Positions 6,529 through 14,173 of a DNA stretch of 20,213 nt are shown here, piece by piece. The first letter of the stretch is position 1. Every line of letters starts with the position of its first letter. The position numbers and the translations under genes are program-made. Source of the stretch: WHTB01 sp050699035 (lineage in GTDB: Bacteria > Actinomycetota > Actinomycetes > Propionibacteriales > Nocardioidaceae); assembly GCA_050699035.1 (NCBI GenBank), contig JBOHDE010000050.1:1-20213 (forward strand), given 5' to 3'. The notes beneath the pieces are model-generated. The model searched no databases. It saw only the letters and a list, made by a program, of their open reading frames with translations, and was not told where the DNA came from.

Positions 6529-6534
6529 ACCGCC

Positions 6535-6540
6535 ATAATA
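6535..6540 (-). promoter_or_regulatory. -10 element for the trpS leader transcript
   Basis: TATTAT on the minus strand is close to the TATAAT consensus and is the most AT-rich spot in this GC-rich region. It ends six bases before the leader-peptide GTG, the spacing for a leaderless start. The -35 is weak: CAACGG or TCAACG 17-18 bases upstream. Confidence 0.6.
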
Positions 6541-6576
6541 CCGGAACCCGGTCCGACCCGTTGATCGTCGCCCGCG

Positions 6577-6610
6577 GAGCAGGCCGACATTCGCGCAACG
6601 TCGGCGCGAG
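6577..6610 (-). repeat. 34-bp dispersed repeat, copy 1 (GAGGTTGCGCG family)
   Basis: This sequence matches 6771-6804 at 32 of 34 positions in the same orientation. Its reverse complement contains the core GTTGCGCGAATGTCGGCC. Similar cores in the opposite orientation, GAGGTTGCGCGTAGGTCGG, occur twice at 19611-19667. The gene-free stretch 6541-6826 between the trpS promoter and acuC consists largely of such repeats. Confidence 0.75.
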
Positions 6611-6652
6611 TATTCGGGGGCTGGCGCCGCACCCGTGTCAGGTTTGTCCGTG

Positions 6653-6770
6653 CCCGCCGGCCACAACATCACCCTCCGAACCGACAGTCTGAGCCCGGAA
6701 TCGGGTCCCAGAATGTCGGTTCGAGGGGTGAAGTCGGCAATGCGCGCCGAGATCGGTCCGCGCCGTCGCT
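6653..6770 (+). repeat. Dispersed ~115-bp palindromic repeat, copy 1
   Basis: This stretch recurs at 19958-20073 in the same orientation, about 13.3 kb away. Shared blocks include CATCACCCTCCGAACCGACA, CCCGGAATCGGG, CGGTTCGAGGGGTGAAGTC and CGCCGAGATCGG. Each copy folds on itself: CCTCCGAACCGACA (6673-6686) faces TGTCGGTTCGAGG (6714-6726). Two copies of the 34-bp repeat bracket it here. On the minus strand both copies encode the same peptide-like string (DFTPRT...GPDSG...SVRRVM), but no start or gene context supports translation. Confidence 0.8.
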
Positions 6771-6804
6771 GAGCGGGCCGACATTCGCGCAACCTCGGCG
6801 CGAG
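6771..6804 (-). repeat. 34-bp dispersed repeat, copy 2
   Basis: Same orientation as the copy at 6577-6610, 194 bases apart, two differences in 34 bases. It lies just upstream of the acuC promoter candidate. The reverse complement begins CTCGCGCCGAGGTTGCGCG, which matches the left part of the 19604-19635 repeat apart from single bases. Confidence 0.75.
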
Positions 6805-6826
6805 GGTGGGGGCCGGCTCCATCGGC

Positions 6827-6832
6827 TAGTGT
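6827..6832 (+). promoter_or_regulatory. -10 element for leaderless acuC
   Basis: TAGTGT ends seven bases before the acuC ATG at 6840, the spacing expected for a leaderless transcript. The only Shine-Dalgarno-like string, GAGGG, directly abuts the ATG and could not work as one. I see no convincing -35. Confidence 0.45.
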
Positions 6833-6839
6833 CCGAGGG

Positions 6840-8021
6840 ATGACGGGTACGGCATGCGTGGTCTTCGACGACTCTCTCACCGACTACGACTTCGGCCCGC
6901 AGCATCCGCTCGCACCGATCCGGGTGGACCTGACGATCCGGCTGGCGAAGGCGCTCGGCGTCATCGGCGGTGGCGGCCTGGAGGTGGCGCCGGCCCCGGT
7001 CGCCAGCGACGACGTGATCGCCAGTGTGCACACCGCGGCGTACATCGAGTCGGTGATGCGGGCCAGCGCCGACCCGACCCAGCCAGACTTCGCACACGGG
7101 CTCGGCTCCGACGACAACCCGACGTTCGCCGGCATGCACGCTGCGTCGGCCCATGTCGTCGGCGCCTCGGTGGAGGCCGCCCGCCGGGTCTGGGAGGGCG
7201 AGGTGCTGCACGCCGCCAACGTCGCCGGCGGCCTGCACCACGCGATGCCCGACTCCGCCAGTGGCTTCTGTGTCTACAACGACCCGGCGATCGCGATTCG
7301 CTGGCTGCTCGACCACGGAGCCGAGCGGGTCGGGTACGTCGACATCGACGCCCACCACGGTGACGGCGTGCAGACGGTGTTCTTCGACGACCCGCGGGTG
7401 ATGACGATCAGCCTGCACGAGTCGCCGCAGACCCTGTTCCCCGGCACCGGCTTCTCGGACGAGACGGGCATTGGCGACGGCACCGGCACGGCGGTCAACG
7501 TGCCGCTCCCCCCGGGCACCACCGACGCCGGCTGGCTGCGCGCCTTCCATGCGGTGGTGCCGCCGCTGCTGCGCCAGTTCCGCCCGCAGGTGCTGCTCAC
7601 CCAGCAGGGCTGCGACTCTCACGTCGAGGACCCGCTGACCCACCTGATGGTCAGCGTCGACGGTCAGCGAGCCGCCTACGTCGCCTTGCACGACCTCGCG
7701 CACGAGCTGTGCGACGGCAAGTGGGTCGCGGTGGGCGGCGGTGGGTACGCGATCATCGACGTGGTGCCGCGGACCTGGACTCATCTGCTGGCCATCGTCG
7801 GCGGCGCACCGCTCGACCCGCAGGGGCCGACCGCGGGCGACTGGCAGGAGCATGTGCGGACGGTGACCGGGCGGCGGGCGCCGCGGCGGATGACCGACGG
7901 CCGGGAGCCAGAGTTCCGCGACTGGTCGGCGGGCTACGACCCGGACTCGTGGCTGGACCGGTCCGTCCAGGCCACGAGGGCGGCGATTTTCCCTGCTAAC
8001 GGCCTGGATACGACGTATTGA
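6840..8021 (+). CDS. acuC: AcuC/histone-deacetylase family deacetylase
   Basis: The 393-residue protein has the full arginase/deacetylase-fold active site: GLHHA (131-135, charge-relay His133-His134), DIDAHHGDG (168-176, zinc ligands Asp170 and His172), QQGCDSH (255-261, third zinc ligand Asp259) and GGGGY (299-303, transition-state Tyr303). Length and motifs fit AcuC, which in Bacillus deacetylates and thereby reactivates acetyl-CoA synthetase; a role in protein or small-molecule deacetylation is expected here too. The C-terminal 60 residues are polar and variable. It faces away from trpS across a repeat-filled interval and is followed by the small HTH gene, an order I also recall from Streptomyces. 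Confidence 0.95.
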   Translation: MTGTACVVFDDSLTDYDFGPQHPLAPIRVDLTIRLAKALGVIGGGGLEVAPAPVASDDVIASVHTAAYIESVMRASADPTQPDFAHGLGSDDNPTFAGMHAASAHVVGASVEAARRVWEGEVLHAANVAGGLHHAMPDSASGFCVYNDPAIAIRWLLDHGAERVGYVDIDAHHGDGVQTVFFDDPRVMTISLHESPQTLFPGTGFSDETGIGDGTGTAVNVPLPPGTTDAGWLRAFHAVVPPLLRQFRPQVLLTQQGCDSHVEDPLTHLMVSVDGQRAAYVALHDLAHELCDGKWVAVGGGGYAIIDVVPRTWTHLLAIVGGAPLDPQGPTAGDWQEHVRTVTGRRAPRRMTDGREPEFRDWSAGYDPDSWLDRSVQATRAAIFPANGLDTTY

Positions 8022-8108
8022 TCGCGGCGTGTCGTCGGTTTCTTCGGTTTTGGCCTTCCCCACTCGTCACATCTGGCACTACTCTCACGCTAAACACGTG
8101 CGTCAGGA

Positions 8109-8127
8109 CTCCGACCAGGAGTCGGAG
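8109..8127 (+). other. Hairpin in the leader of the HTH gene
   Basis: CTCCGAC (8109-8115) and GTCGGAG (8121-8127) form a perfect 7-bp stem with a CAGGA loop, 30 bases upstream of the HTH start codon. It could fold in the 5' leader or be part of an operator or terminator of acuC. The rest of 8022-8157 holds only a possible TAAACA -10 hexamer (8091-8096) without a fitting -35. Confidence 0.35.
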
Positions 8128-8157
8128 GGCGCCGCGTCGTGAAAGTGCGGGTGTCTG

Positions 8158-8370
8158 ATGGCCTCAACCGAAGACGGCGAGCAGTCGCTCGCCGAGGTCA
8201 AGTTCCTTACCGTGGCCGAAGTCGCCGCGGCGATGCGCGTGTCCAAGATGACCGTCTACCGGCTGGTGCACTCCGGCGAGATGCCAGCGGTACGCGTCGG
8301 CCGTTCGTTCCGGGTGCCGGAGACAGCAGTCGACGAGTACCTACGCAAGTCGTACTTCCAGGCCGGCTGA
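8158..8370 (+). CDS. Small helix-turn-helix DNA-binding protein, excisionase/MerR-like
   Basis: The 70-residue protein consists of one winged helix-turn-helix. FLTVAEVAAAMRVSKMTVYRL (about 16-36) is the HTH and VRVGRSFRVPETAVDEYL (about 46-63) the wing and last helix. It looks like the conserved actinobacterial family I know from Mycobacterium (Rv0500A) and Streptomyces, encoded just before the bS22 gene. Here a large peptidase gene separates the two. The family is related to BldC and excisionase-type proteins, and binds DNA without a ligand domain. The ATG has no strong ribosome site. Its targets are not evident. Confidence 0.88.
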   Translation: MASTEDGEQSLAEVKFLTVAEVAAAMRVSKMTVYRLVHSGEMPAVRVGRSFRVPETAVDEYLRKSYFQAG

Positions 8371-8398
8371 TCGCCGCCCGGGGCCACACCGAGACCAG

Positions 8399-8433
8399 CG
8401 GGACCCGTTCACCCGAGGGGTGAACGGGTCCCG
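8399..8433. terminator. Bidirectional terminator hairpin
   Basis: CGGGACCCGTTCACCC (8399-8414) pairs perfectly with GGGTGAACGGGTCCCG (8418-8433) around a GAG loop, a 16-bp stem. It lies between the stop of the HTH gene (8370) and the stop of the convergent peptidase gene (8448), so it can end transcripts from both sides. Confidence 0.85.
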
Positions 8434-8447
8434 TCATCTGCGGCCGC

Positions 8448-11400
8448 CTACTGGGTGTCCCGCGCCACCAGGTCGACATCCACCGCGACGCCAGCCCAGT
8501 CCGCGGTCACGACGTAGGCCGCGCCGGACGGGATCGAACCGGACTCGTCGGCGCTCGACGACGCGGCCGACCCGACCAACGCGCACGCGGCGTCGTAGAA
8601 GTACAGGTCGAGGTCCCACGTGACCCCGGAACCCGTCACCGTGACGGTGTGCGCGCCGTCGCCGAAGCCCTCGGGCAGCTTGCTCACCCAGCCGTCGACT
8701 CCCTGCGACGCCGGCGGGTACGTGCAGGCGTTGGCGAACTCGGTCGCGGTGACGCCACCACCGATGTTGTCGCCGCCCGGGTCGCTGCCGAGGATCGTGA
8801 ACGACTCGGTGAAGTCCGGGTCGAGCGGCTTCGGCGGCAACGGCTCGACGCCGGTGACGTCCTGGCCGAACACCTGGACGTCCCCGACCTGCGCCATGGT
8901 CTTCGTCTCGCCCTGCGCCTCGTCGGTCCAGACCCGGATGTGGGACGCCTGCACCGGAGTGGCGAGGCGGAACGACCGGTAGTGCAGGTCGGGCGCCACC
9001 GGCCGCGGTGCCTGGAAGCCGAACGCGTCCTTGCCGATCGGCTGGGTCTTCCAGATCACCCCGTTGGTCGACGTCTGGACGGTGAACGACTTCAGGCCCT
9101 CGAACCGGCTCGACGTGAACGCGCTGACCTGGATGGTGTCGATCGTGGCGGGCTTCGCCAGCTTGACCGTTGCGCGGCCGGTGCTCACCGGCGACTTCCA
9201 GCTGCTCGCCTCGGTGTCGTCGAACGCGTTGGCGGCACCGGTGCCCGACGCACTGACGATCGTCGCGCCGTTGGCCTCGGAGGCGAGGTTGGGGCGCAGT
9301 GAGTACGTCGCGTGCGACGTCGCATCGGCCTGCACCGCCACCGGGTCGAGCGTGCGCGAACCGAACCCCCGGGCCTGGATCGTGAGCGGGTAGCTCCCGG
9401 CGTAGGCGGGGATGGCGAACGCGCCGGTGCTGTCGGTCGTCGCGGTCGGCGACACCCGGGCCTCGTACTCGCCGACGACCACCTTGGCGTTCGGCACCGG
9501 CTTGCCGGTCGCGGCGTTCGTCACGGTGCCGGCGATGGTGCCGTTGAGGGACGCGTCGAGGTGCGCGAACGACGGGACCGGGTCGGTGTCGTTGCCGCCG
9601 GTCGGATCGGCCTCGGTGACGTTGTTGACGGCGCCGACACCCATCCCGCGGGTGGCGAACGCGCCATACACCGTCGTCTGCAGCTCGTCGAAGTCCGCGC
9701 GGCTGTGGTAGCGCAGGTCCAGCGCCTGCAGGATCGCGTCACGCATGTCGAGCATCGACGGGTCGCTCGGCGACAGTGGCATCGCGTCGGTCACCAGACG
9801 TCCGGCGATGTCGGCGCCCTCGCCCTGGCCGTAGGCGGCGACCAGGTCCTTACGCAGGTCCCACAGGGTCGTGGTCCAGATCTCGCCGTCGGCATGCACC
9901 TCGGGGCCGACCAGGTCGTACCCGATGTCGCCGAATCCGGTCGGGTTGTCGTCGTAGGGCCAGTTGCGGATGCCGCGCTCGGTGTTGCCGGTGGCGTACG
10001 CGCCGACCACCGAGTCGTCGGCCAGGCCTTCGCGGTGCAGGTAGTTCAGGGCGTACCAGTCACCCCAGCCCTCACCCATCGAGCCGGACTGATGGGTGTT
10101 GAGCCCGTTGTCCTCCGGGCCGACGTATCGGTTGGAGAGGCCGTGCGCGTACTCGTGCTCGATCACAGTGGCGTCGAAGTCGCCGTCGCGGCACGGCCCC
10201 TCGAACGCGTCGTTGATCGGCTCCCAGAGGAACATCCCGCTCCACGGCGGGAGGCCGTCGGGGAGCGTCAGCATGTAGGCGTTGTCGCGTCCGGTGTACG
10301 TCGGCGCGCCTCCGCTGACGGCGCCGGCCTGCACCAGACCGAGGATCGGGTCGCCACCGGAGCCGCCCGCACTGCCGTTGTTGACCTGGAAGTTGCCGGC
10401 CGACTCGGTGAAGCCGAGGTCGTAGAACTCGTCATGGATCCGGTTGTGGTGGAAGAACAAGTTGGTCGCCGCGGGGTCGACGTCCTGGGCGTACGACGGG
10501 ACGGCGCACTCGCTGCGGCCCCAGTTGTCGGCGAACGCATAGTTGAACTGCGACGTCGGGCTGACCGGGCGCGGCCCCTGGTCGGCCGGCACCAAGAAGT
10601 TGGACCAGTTGGCGTAGCTGTTGGCGTTGTTGCCGAACGTCGTCGGGCCGGGCAGGCCGGCGACACCGGACGGGTCCACCCAGCCGCTCGGCGACTCGTC
10701 GGTGGGGCCGAAGCTCTTGATCACCGGGTCACCGCCGGCGACGGCGCCGGGGTGGTTCTCGTAGACCGTGCCCTCGGCGTCGTGGTCGACCAGGGAGTCG
10801 CGGTACAGCACCGCGCCCGTACTCGCATCGACGACGGTGTCCCAGGCGCGGTCGGGTGACTCCACCAGGAGCACCCGGTAGGCGAGCCGCCCACCGTCGG
10901 CGGTGGGGAAGGCAGCCTTCCGGACGTACGAGGAGACACCCTCCCCGACGCCGGCGAGCTCGGCGAAGCCGGCCCTCGCGCCGAGTTTGCTCACGGATAC
11001 GTCGATGCCCGCCGCATCGCCGGCCTTCTGCAACGCGTCGCCGGCAGTGAGACCGAAGGTGCCGAGCGTGCTGTCATCGGGCGTGATCGCGCCGACGACG
11101 CTGACCACCCGGTTGTCACCGTCGAGCACCACGGACAGCGAGCCGCCCTGGGTCGCCTGCACGCCGCCGAACGTCTGCGCGTAGCTCACCACCGTCGCGA
11201 CCTCGCCGGGCAGGGTGTGCGCGCCGGTCTGCTCGAGGGCGTCCACCATCGACGAGCTCAGGCCGAGCGCGTCGCCGTGCTCGGACAGGAAGGTGCGGGC
11301 CGCCTGCCCCGGGGTGCCCGGGTACGACGGCGTGAGCGTCTCGCCTGCGGCCGATCGGACCGACCGGGGGGTGCCGAACCGATGGTCCCAGGTAATCGCG

Positions 11401-11657
11401 GCGTCGGACCCGGCCAGCGATGCCAGCGCGGCGCGCAGCTCGGTGGTCGGCAGGACGAGCGCGCCGGTGCGGCTGTCCATCTGCTCCGGCTCGGTTGAGC
11501 TGGACGGGCCTGGCGAAGGCGTCACCGCCGCGGTGGGTGGCACGCCGGCCACGGTCGTCCAGGCCAGTGCGGCGGCGCTGAGACCGGCGGCGACCAGGCG
11601 CAGCCGACGGGTTCGCGGGCGCCGCACGTGGCGGGGGAGTCGAGATCTGGCGTGCAT
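8448..11657 (-). CDS. Secreted M36 (fungalysin-type) metallopeptidase with C-terminal domains
   Basis: I start at the ATG at 11657, with GGAGG seven bases upstream, giving 1069 residues; about 110 residues of further upstream reading frame are a shadow over bS22. Order of domains: arginine-rich signal peptide (1-45, RTRRLRLVAAGLSAAAL); pro-region with FTP-like (about 150-185) and PepSY-like (about 250-285) inhibitory parts; M36 catalytic domain with HEYAH (501-505) and Glu529 in GEGWGDW as zinc ligands and Glu502 as catalytic base; a carboxypeptidase-regulatory-like beta domain (about 700-775); an F5/8 discoidin-like domain (about 790-930); and a C-terminal beta domain of pre-peptidase type (about 930-1069). 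It should be an extracellular endopeptidase that is activated by propeptide removal and may bind polysaccharide or cell surfaces. The gene sits between the HTH and bS22 genes, which adjoin in related genomes. Upstream lies a sigma-BldN-like promoter. Confidence 0.93.
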   Translation of the reverse strand: MHARSRLPRHVRRPRTRRLRLVAAGLSAAALAWTTVAGVPPTAAVTPSPGPSSSTEPEQMDSRTGALVLPTTELRAALASLAGSDAAITWDHRFGTPRSVRSAAGETLTPSYPGTPGQAARTFLSEHGDALGLSSSMVDALEQTGAHTLPGEVATVVSYAQTFGGVQATQGGSLSVVLDGDNRVVSVVGAITPDDSTLGTFGLTAGDALQKAGDAAGIDVSVSKLGARAGFAELAGVGEGVSSYVRKAAFPTADGGRLAYRVLLVESPDRAWDTVVDASTGAVLYRDSLVDHDAEGTVYENHPGAVAGGDPVIKSFGPTDESPSGWVDPSGVAGLPGPTTFGNNANSYANWSNFLVPADQGPRPVSPTSQFNYAFADNWGRSECAVPSYAQDVDPAATNLFFHHNRIHDEFYDLGFTESAGNFQVNNGSAGGSGGDPILGLVQAGAVSGGAPTYTGRDNAYMLTLPDGLPPWSGMFLWEPINDAFEGPCRDGDFDATVIEHEYAHGLSNRYVGPEDNGLNTHQSGSMGEGWGDWYALNYLHREGLADDSVVGAYATGNTERGIRNWPYDDNPTGFGDIGYDLVGPEVHADGEIWTTTLWDLRKDLVAAYGQGEGADIAGRLVTDAMPLSPSDPSMLDMRDAILQALDLRYHSRADFDELQTTVYGAFATRGMGVGAVNNVTEADPTGGNDTDPVPSFAHLDASLNGTIAGTVTNAATGKPVPNAKVVVGEYEARVSPTATTDSTGAFAIPAYAGSYPLTIQARGFGSRTLDPVAVQADATSHATYSLRPNLASEANGATIVSASGTGAANAFDDTEASSWKSPVSTGRATVKLAKPATIDTIQVSAFTSSRFEGLKSFTVQTSTNGVIWKTQPIGKDAFGFQAPRPVAPDLHYRSFRLATPVQASHIRVWTDEAQGETKTMAQVGDVQVFGQDVTGVEPLPPKPLDPDFTESFTILGSDPGGDNIGGGVTATEFANACTYPPASQGVDGWVSKLPEGFGDGAHTVTVTGSGVTWDLDLYFYDAACALVGSAASSSADESGSIPSGAAYVVTADWAGVAVDVDLVARDTQ

Positions 11658-11715
11658 GGGCGTACCTCCGGGCCGTGGTCGGGATCGCCGACCGTTGGTT
11701 CCCCAAGTCATCGAC

Positions 11716-11744
11716 TCAACGAGCCAGGTCGGTGCCGGGTCACG
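11716..11744 (-). promoter_or_regulatory. Candidate sigma-BldN-type promoter of the M36 peptidase gene
   Basis: On the minus strand CGTGAC (11739-11744) and CGTTGA (11716-11721) are 17 bases apart. This equals the arrangement found before the rsbN-like gene (CGTAAC-N17-CGTTGA at 15690-15718), and resembles the Streptomyces sigma-BldN consensus as I remember it (CGTAAC, about 16 bases, CGTTGA). Transcription would begin about 50 bases before the peptidase ATG. Confidence 0.45.
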
Positions 11745-11832
11745 CACACGGGTACTCTTGGGCAGGCTCGCGGCCACCACCTCGCCGCGTGGTCCAGCCG
11801 AGCACCAGCCAGGCATCACCGAAGGGTCACCC

Positions 11833-11934
11833 GTGGGTTCTGTCATCAAGAAGCGTCGCAAGCGCATGGCGAAGAAGAAGCACCGCAAGCTGCTCAAGAA
11901 GACACGCATCCAGCGTCGCAAGGCAGGCAAGTAA
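11833..11934 (+). CDS. 33-residue ribosomal protein bS22 (AURKAIP1/COX24-like)
   Basis: A GTG at 11833, with AAGGG upstream, opens a 33-codon frame reading (M)GSVIKKRRKRMAKKK then HRKLLKKTRIQRRKAGK. It is over half Lys and Arg. This is the actinobacterial protein described as bS22 in the mycobacterial small ribosomal subunit (Rv0500B in M. tuberculosis), an rRNA-binding peptide near the decoding region. In other actinobacteria it follows the HTH gene found here at 8158-8370. A TACTCT hexamer at 11753-11758 is a possible -10 element, with no clear -35. A stable hairpin begins at its stop codon. Confidence 0.93.
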   Translation: MGSVIKKRRKRMAKKKHRKLLKKTRIQRRKAGK

Positions 11935-11953
11935 CCGACTGTTACCAGTCGGT
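11934..11953 (+). terminator. Hairpin after bS22, possible weak terminator
   Basis: ACCGACTG (11934-11941) and CAGTCGGT (11946-11953) form a perfect 8-bp stem with a TTAC loop, starting at the last base of the bS22 stop codon. No U-run follows. A TAGGCT hexamer (11966-11971) downstream may be the -10 of a separate epimerase promoter. Confidence 0.5.
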
Positions 11954-12010
11954 AGACGGCTGGACTAGGCTGGCCCGGTCCACCCACCTTCCAGGTCGTA
12001 GGGTTCTTCG

Positions 12011-13039
12011 ATGGGTCGCGTCGTACTGGTCACCGGGGTCTCACAGCCCCTCGGTGGGCGTTTCGCGCGCACCCTCGCCGACGATCCCGACGTGGAGCGC
12101 GTCATCGGCGTCGACGTCGTGCCGCCGCGGGCCGACCTCGGCGCCGTTCGCTTCGTCCGTGCCGACATCCGCAACCCCGTCATCACCAAGGTGATCGTCG
12201 GCGAGGACGTGGACACCGTCGTGCACGCGAGTGTGATCGCCGCGCCCGCCCGGGCCGGCGGTCGGTCGGCGATGAAGGAGCTCAACGTCATCGGCACGAT
12301 GCAGTTGCTGGCGGCCTGCCAGAAGGCTCCCGGCCTGCGCAAGCTCGTCGTCCGGTCGACCACCGAGGTCTACGGCGCCTCGCCGCGTGACCCGGCGATG
12401 TTCACCGAGGACATGGCACCCAAGCAGCTGCCGCGCGCCGGCTTCGCCAGGGACGCCGTCGAGGTCGAGGGGTACGTACGCGGTCTGTCGCGCCGTCGAC
12501 CCGACGTGACGGTCACGATCCTGCGGCATGCGAACCTGATCGGCCCGACCCTCGAGTCGAGCATCGGCCGCTACTTCACCCTGCCGGTCGTGCCGACCAC
12601 GTTGGGGTACGACGCCCGGCTCCAGCTGTGCCACGAGGGCGACGTCCTCGACTCCCTGCAGCTCGCCGTGTCGGCGGACGTGCCCGGCGCGTTCAACATC
12701 GCGGGCGACGGCGTCCTCATGCTGTCCCAGGCGGTCCGCCGGGCCGGGCGTCCGCTGGCCCCGATCCCGAGCTTCGCGGTGTCCGCCGTCGGTGGGCTGT
12801 TCCGCTCGGCCCGGCTGGCGGACTTCTCGCCGGAGCAGGTGGCGTTCCTGACGTACGGACGGGGGGTCGACACGACCCGGATGCGGAAGGTCCTCGGTTT
12901 CGAGCCGTCGTTCACCACCGAGCAGGCGTTCGACGACTTCCTGCGGGTGAAGGGACTCGGCCCGCTGGCGCCCGAGCGGGTGCAGTCGGCCGAGCGTGGT
13001 CTGCGTGACCTGCTGGTGAGGGAGGGTGATCGTGGCTGA
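12011..13039 (+). CDS. NAD-dependent epimerase/dehydratase-like extended SDR, catalytic pair missing
   Basis: The 342-residue protein starts at ATG 12011. It opens with a Rossmann motif, VLVTGVSQPLGG (5-16), followed by Asp-rich strands (VDVVPPRADL; VRADIRN) and VVHASVIAAP, the usual extended-SDR order, and STTEVYGASP (116-125). The expected YxxxK catalytic pair does not appear: where YGxSK would stand, the sequence reads GFARDAVEVEGYVRG (144-158). It may thus bind a nucleotide without normal epimerase chemistry. It resembles M. tuberculosis Rv0501, annotated as GalE2, by position and length. Its stop codon overlaps the start of the acyltransferase gene, so they are co-transcribed and may act on the same glycan or lipid product. 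Confidence 0.88.
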   Translation: MGRVVLVTGVSQPLGGRFARTLADDPDVERVIGVDVVPPRADLGAVRFVRADIRNPVITKVIVGEDVDTVVHASVIAAPARAGGRSAMKELNVIGTMQLLAACQKAPGLRKLVVRSTTEVYGASPRDPAMFTEDMAPKQLPRAGFARDAVEVEGYVRGLSRRRPDVTVTILRHANLIGPTLESSIGRYFTLPVVPTTLGYDARLQLCHEGDVLDSLQLAVSADVPGAFNIAGDGVLMLSQAVRRAGRPLAPIPSFAVSAVGGLFRSARLADFSPEQVAFLTYGRGVDTTRMRKVLGFEPSFTTEQAFDDFLRVKGLGPLAPERVQSAERGLRDLLVREGDRG

Positions 13040-14150
13040 CGCCGAAGTGATTCCGCTGGGCACCCGTGGTCGGCCGGGGCGTGGCACCAGTCGTCGGGGG
13101 ACGCCGTCGTCGGCGGCTCGCTCGCTCGCCCCGAAGGTCAGGCCCGCCCGCAGCGACCGGCGCGTCGACGCGCCCGTGGTCCAGCACCCGCGAGCCGGTG
13201 AGCCGGACGAAGCGCCCAGCTTCGACCCGGACGCGATGTTCGTCGAGCGGCCCGGTGGCGGGCAGGGGTTCGACGTCGCCGCCGCGATCGCGGCGGCGGC
13301 ACGCGAGGTGTTCGGCGACGACTGGGAGCGGCGGTTGGCCGAGCTGCTGGCGTTCGCGCGCCGGCGGCTGACCGGCGACTACGCCGTGGACGAGTTCGGC
13401 TTCGACCCCGAGCTCACGTCCACCTTCACGATGGCGGCGCTCCGGCCGCTGGCCGAGCGCTGGTTCCGGGTCGACGTACGCGGCCTCGACAACATCCCCG
13501 ACACCGGGGGTGCGCTCGTCGTCGCCAACCACTCGGGCACGGTGCCGCTGGACGCCCTGATGACCGGGCTGGTTGTGCACGACCACGCGCAGCGGCACCT
13601 GCGGATGCTCGGCGCCGACCTGGTGTTCCGGCTTCCGTTCGTCGGCCAGCTGGCCCGCCGCGCGGGCGCGACCCTGGCCTGCACCGAGGACGCCGAGCGG
13701 ATGCTCGGCCAAGGCGAGCTGGTCGGCGTCTGGCCGGAAGGCTTCAAGGGGATCGGCAAGCCGTTCAAGGAGCGCTACACGCTGCAGCGATTCGGTCGGG
13801 GCGGGTTCGTCTCGGCGGCGCTGCGTACCCGGGTGCCGATCGTGCCGTGCTCGATCGTGGGCGCGGAGGAGATCTACCCGTTGGTCGGCAACCTCCCGAC
13901 GCTGGCCCGGTTGCTCGGGGTGCCGTACATCCCGGTCACGCCGTTCTTCCCCTGGCTCGGGCCGCTCGGCATGATCCCGCTGCCGAGCAAGTGGCTGATC
14001 GAGTTCGGCGAGCCGATCCGCACCGATGCGTACGCCGTCGATGCGGCGGACGAGCCGATGACGGTGTTCAACCTGACCGACCAGGTCCGGGAGACGATCC
14101 AGCAGACGCTCTACTCACTGCTGATGCAGCGGCGCAACGTCTTCTTCTGA
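13032..14150 (+). CDS. PlsC-like lysophospholipid/glycerol acyltransferase family protein
   Basis: I choose the GTG at 13032, with GGAGGG five bases upstream, giving 372 residues and an 8-base overlap with the epimerase stop; a GTG two codons earlier overlaps that ribosome site. The first ~130 residues are basic then acidic and poorly structured, followed by a segment with a charged amphipathic helix. The acyltransferase core starts near residue 150: VVANHSGTVPLD (162-174) is the first motif, with His167 and Asp174 six residues apart instead of the canonical HX4D; GVWPEGFKGIGKPF (about 240-253) is the glycine/PEG motif. No strong transmembrane helix is visible. By position it corresponds to Rv0502. 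Acyl acceptor unknown; membrane-lipid synthesis is likely. Confidence 0.88.
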   Translation: MADAEVIPLGTRGRPGRGTSRRGTPSSAARSLAPKVRPARSDRRVDAPVVQHPRAGEPDEAPSFDPDAMFVERPGGGQGFDVAAAIAAAAREVFGDDWERRLAELLAFARRRLTGDYAVDEFGFDPELTSTFTMAALRPLAERWFRVDVRGLDNIPDTGGALVVANHSGTVPLDALMTGLVVHDHAQRHLRMLGADLVFRLPFVGQLARRAGATLACTEDAERMLGQGELVGVWPEGFKGIGKPFKERYTLQRFGRGGFVSAALRTRVPIVPCSIVGAEEIYPLVGNLPTLARLLGVPYIPVTPFFPWLGPLGMIPLPSKWLIEFGEPIRTDAYAVDAADEPMTVFNLTDQVRETIQQTLYSLLMQRRNVFF

Positions 14151-14173
14151 TTCACCCGTTCCCGCTGTGTCCT

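Noticed and set aside
6669..8063. 464-codon minus-strand open frame
   Set aside because: Antisense to acuC, running into repeat DNA; no recognisable domain.
9312..10859. 515-codon plus-strand open frame
   Set aside because: Antisense to the M36 peptidase, with Arg/Val/Gly-rich low-complexity translation and no start site.
11658..11987. 110-residue N-terminal extension of the M36 peptidase
   Set aside because: It would run antisense through bS22, while a signal peptide and strong ribosome site mark the start at 11657.
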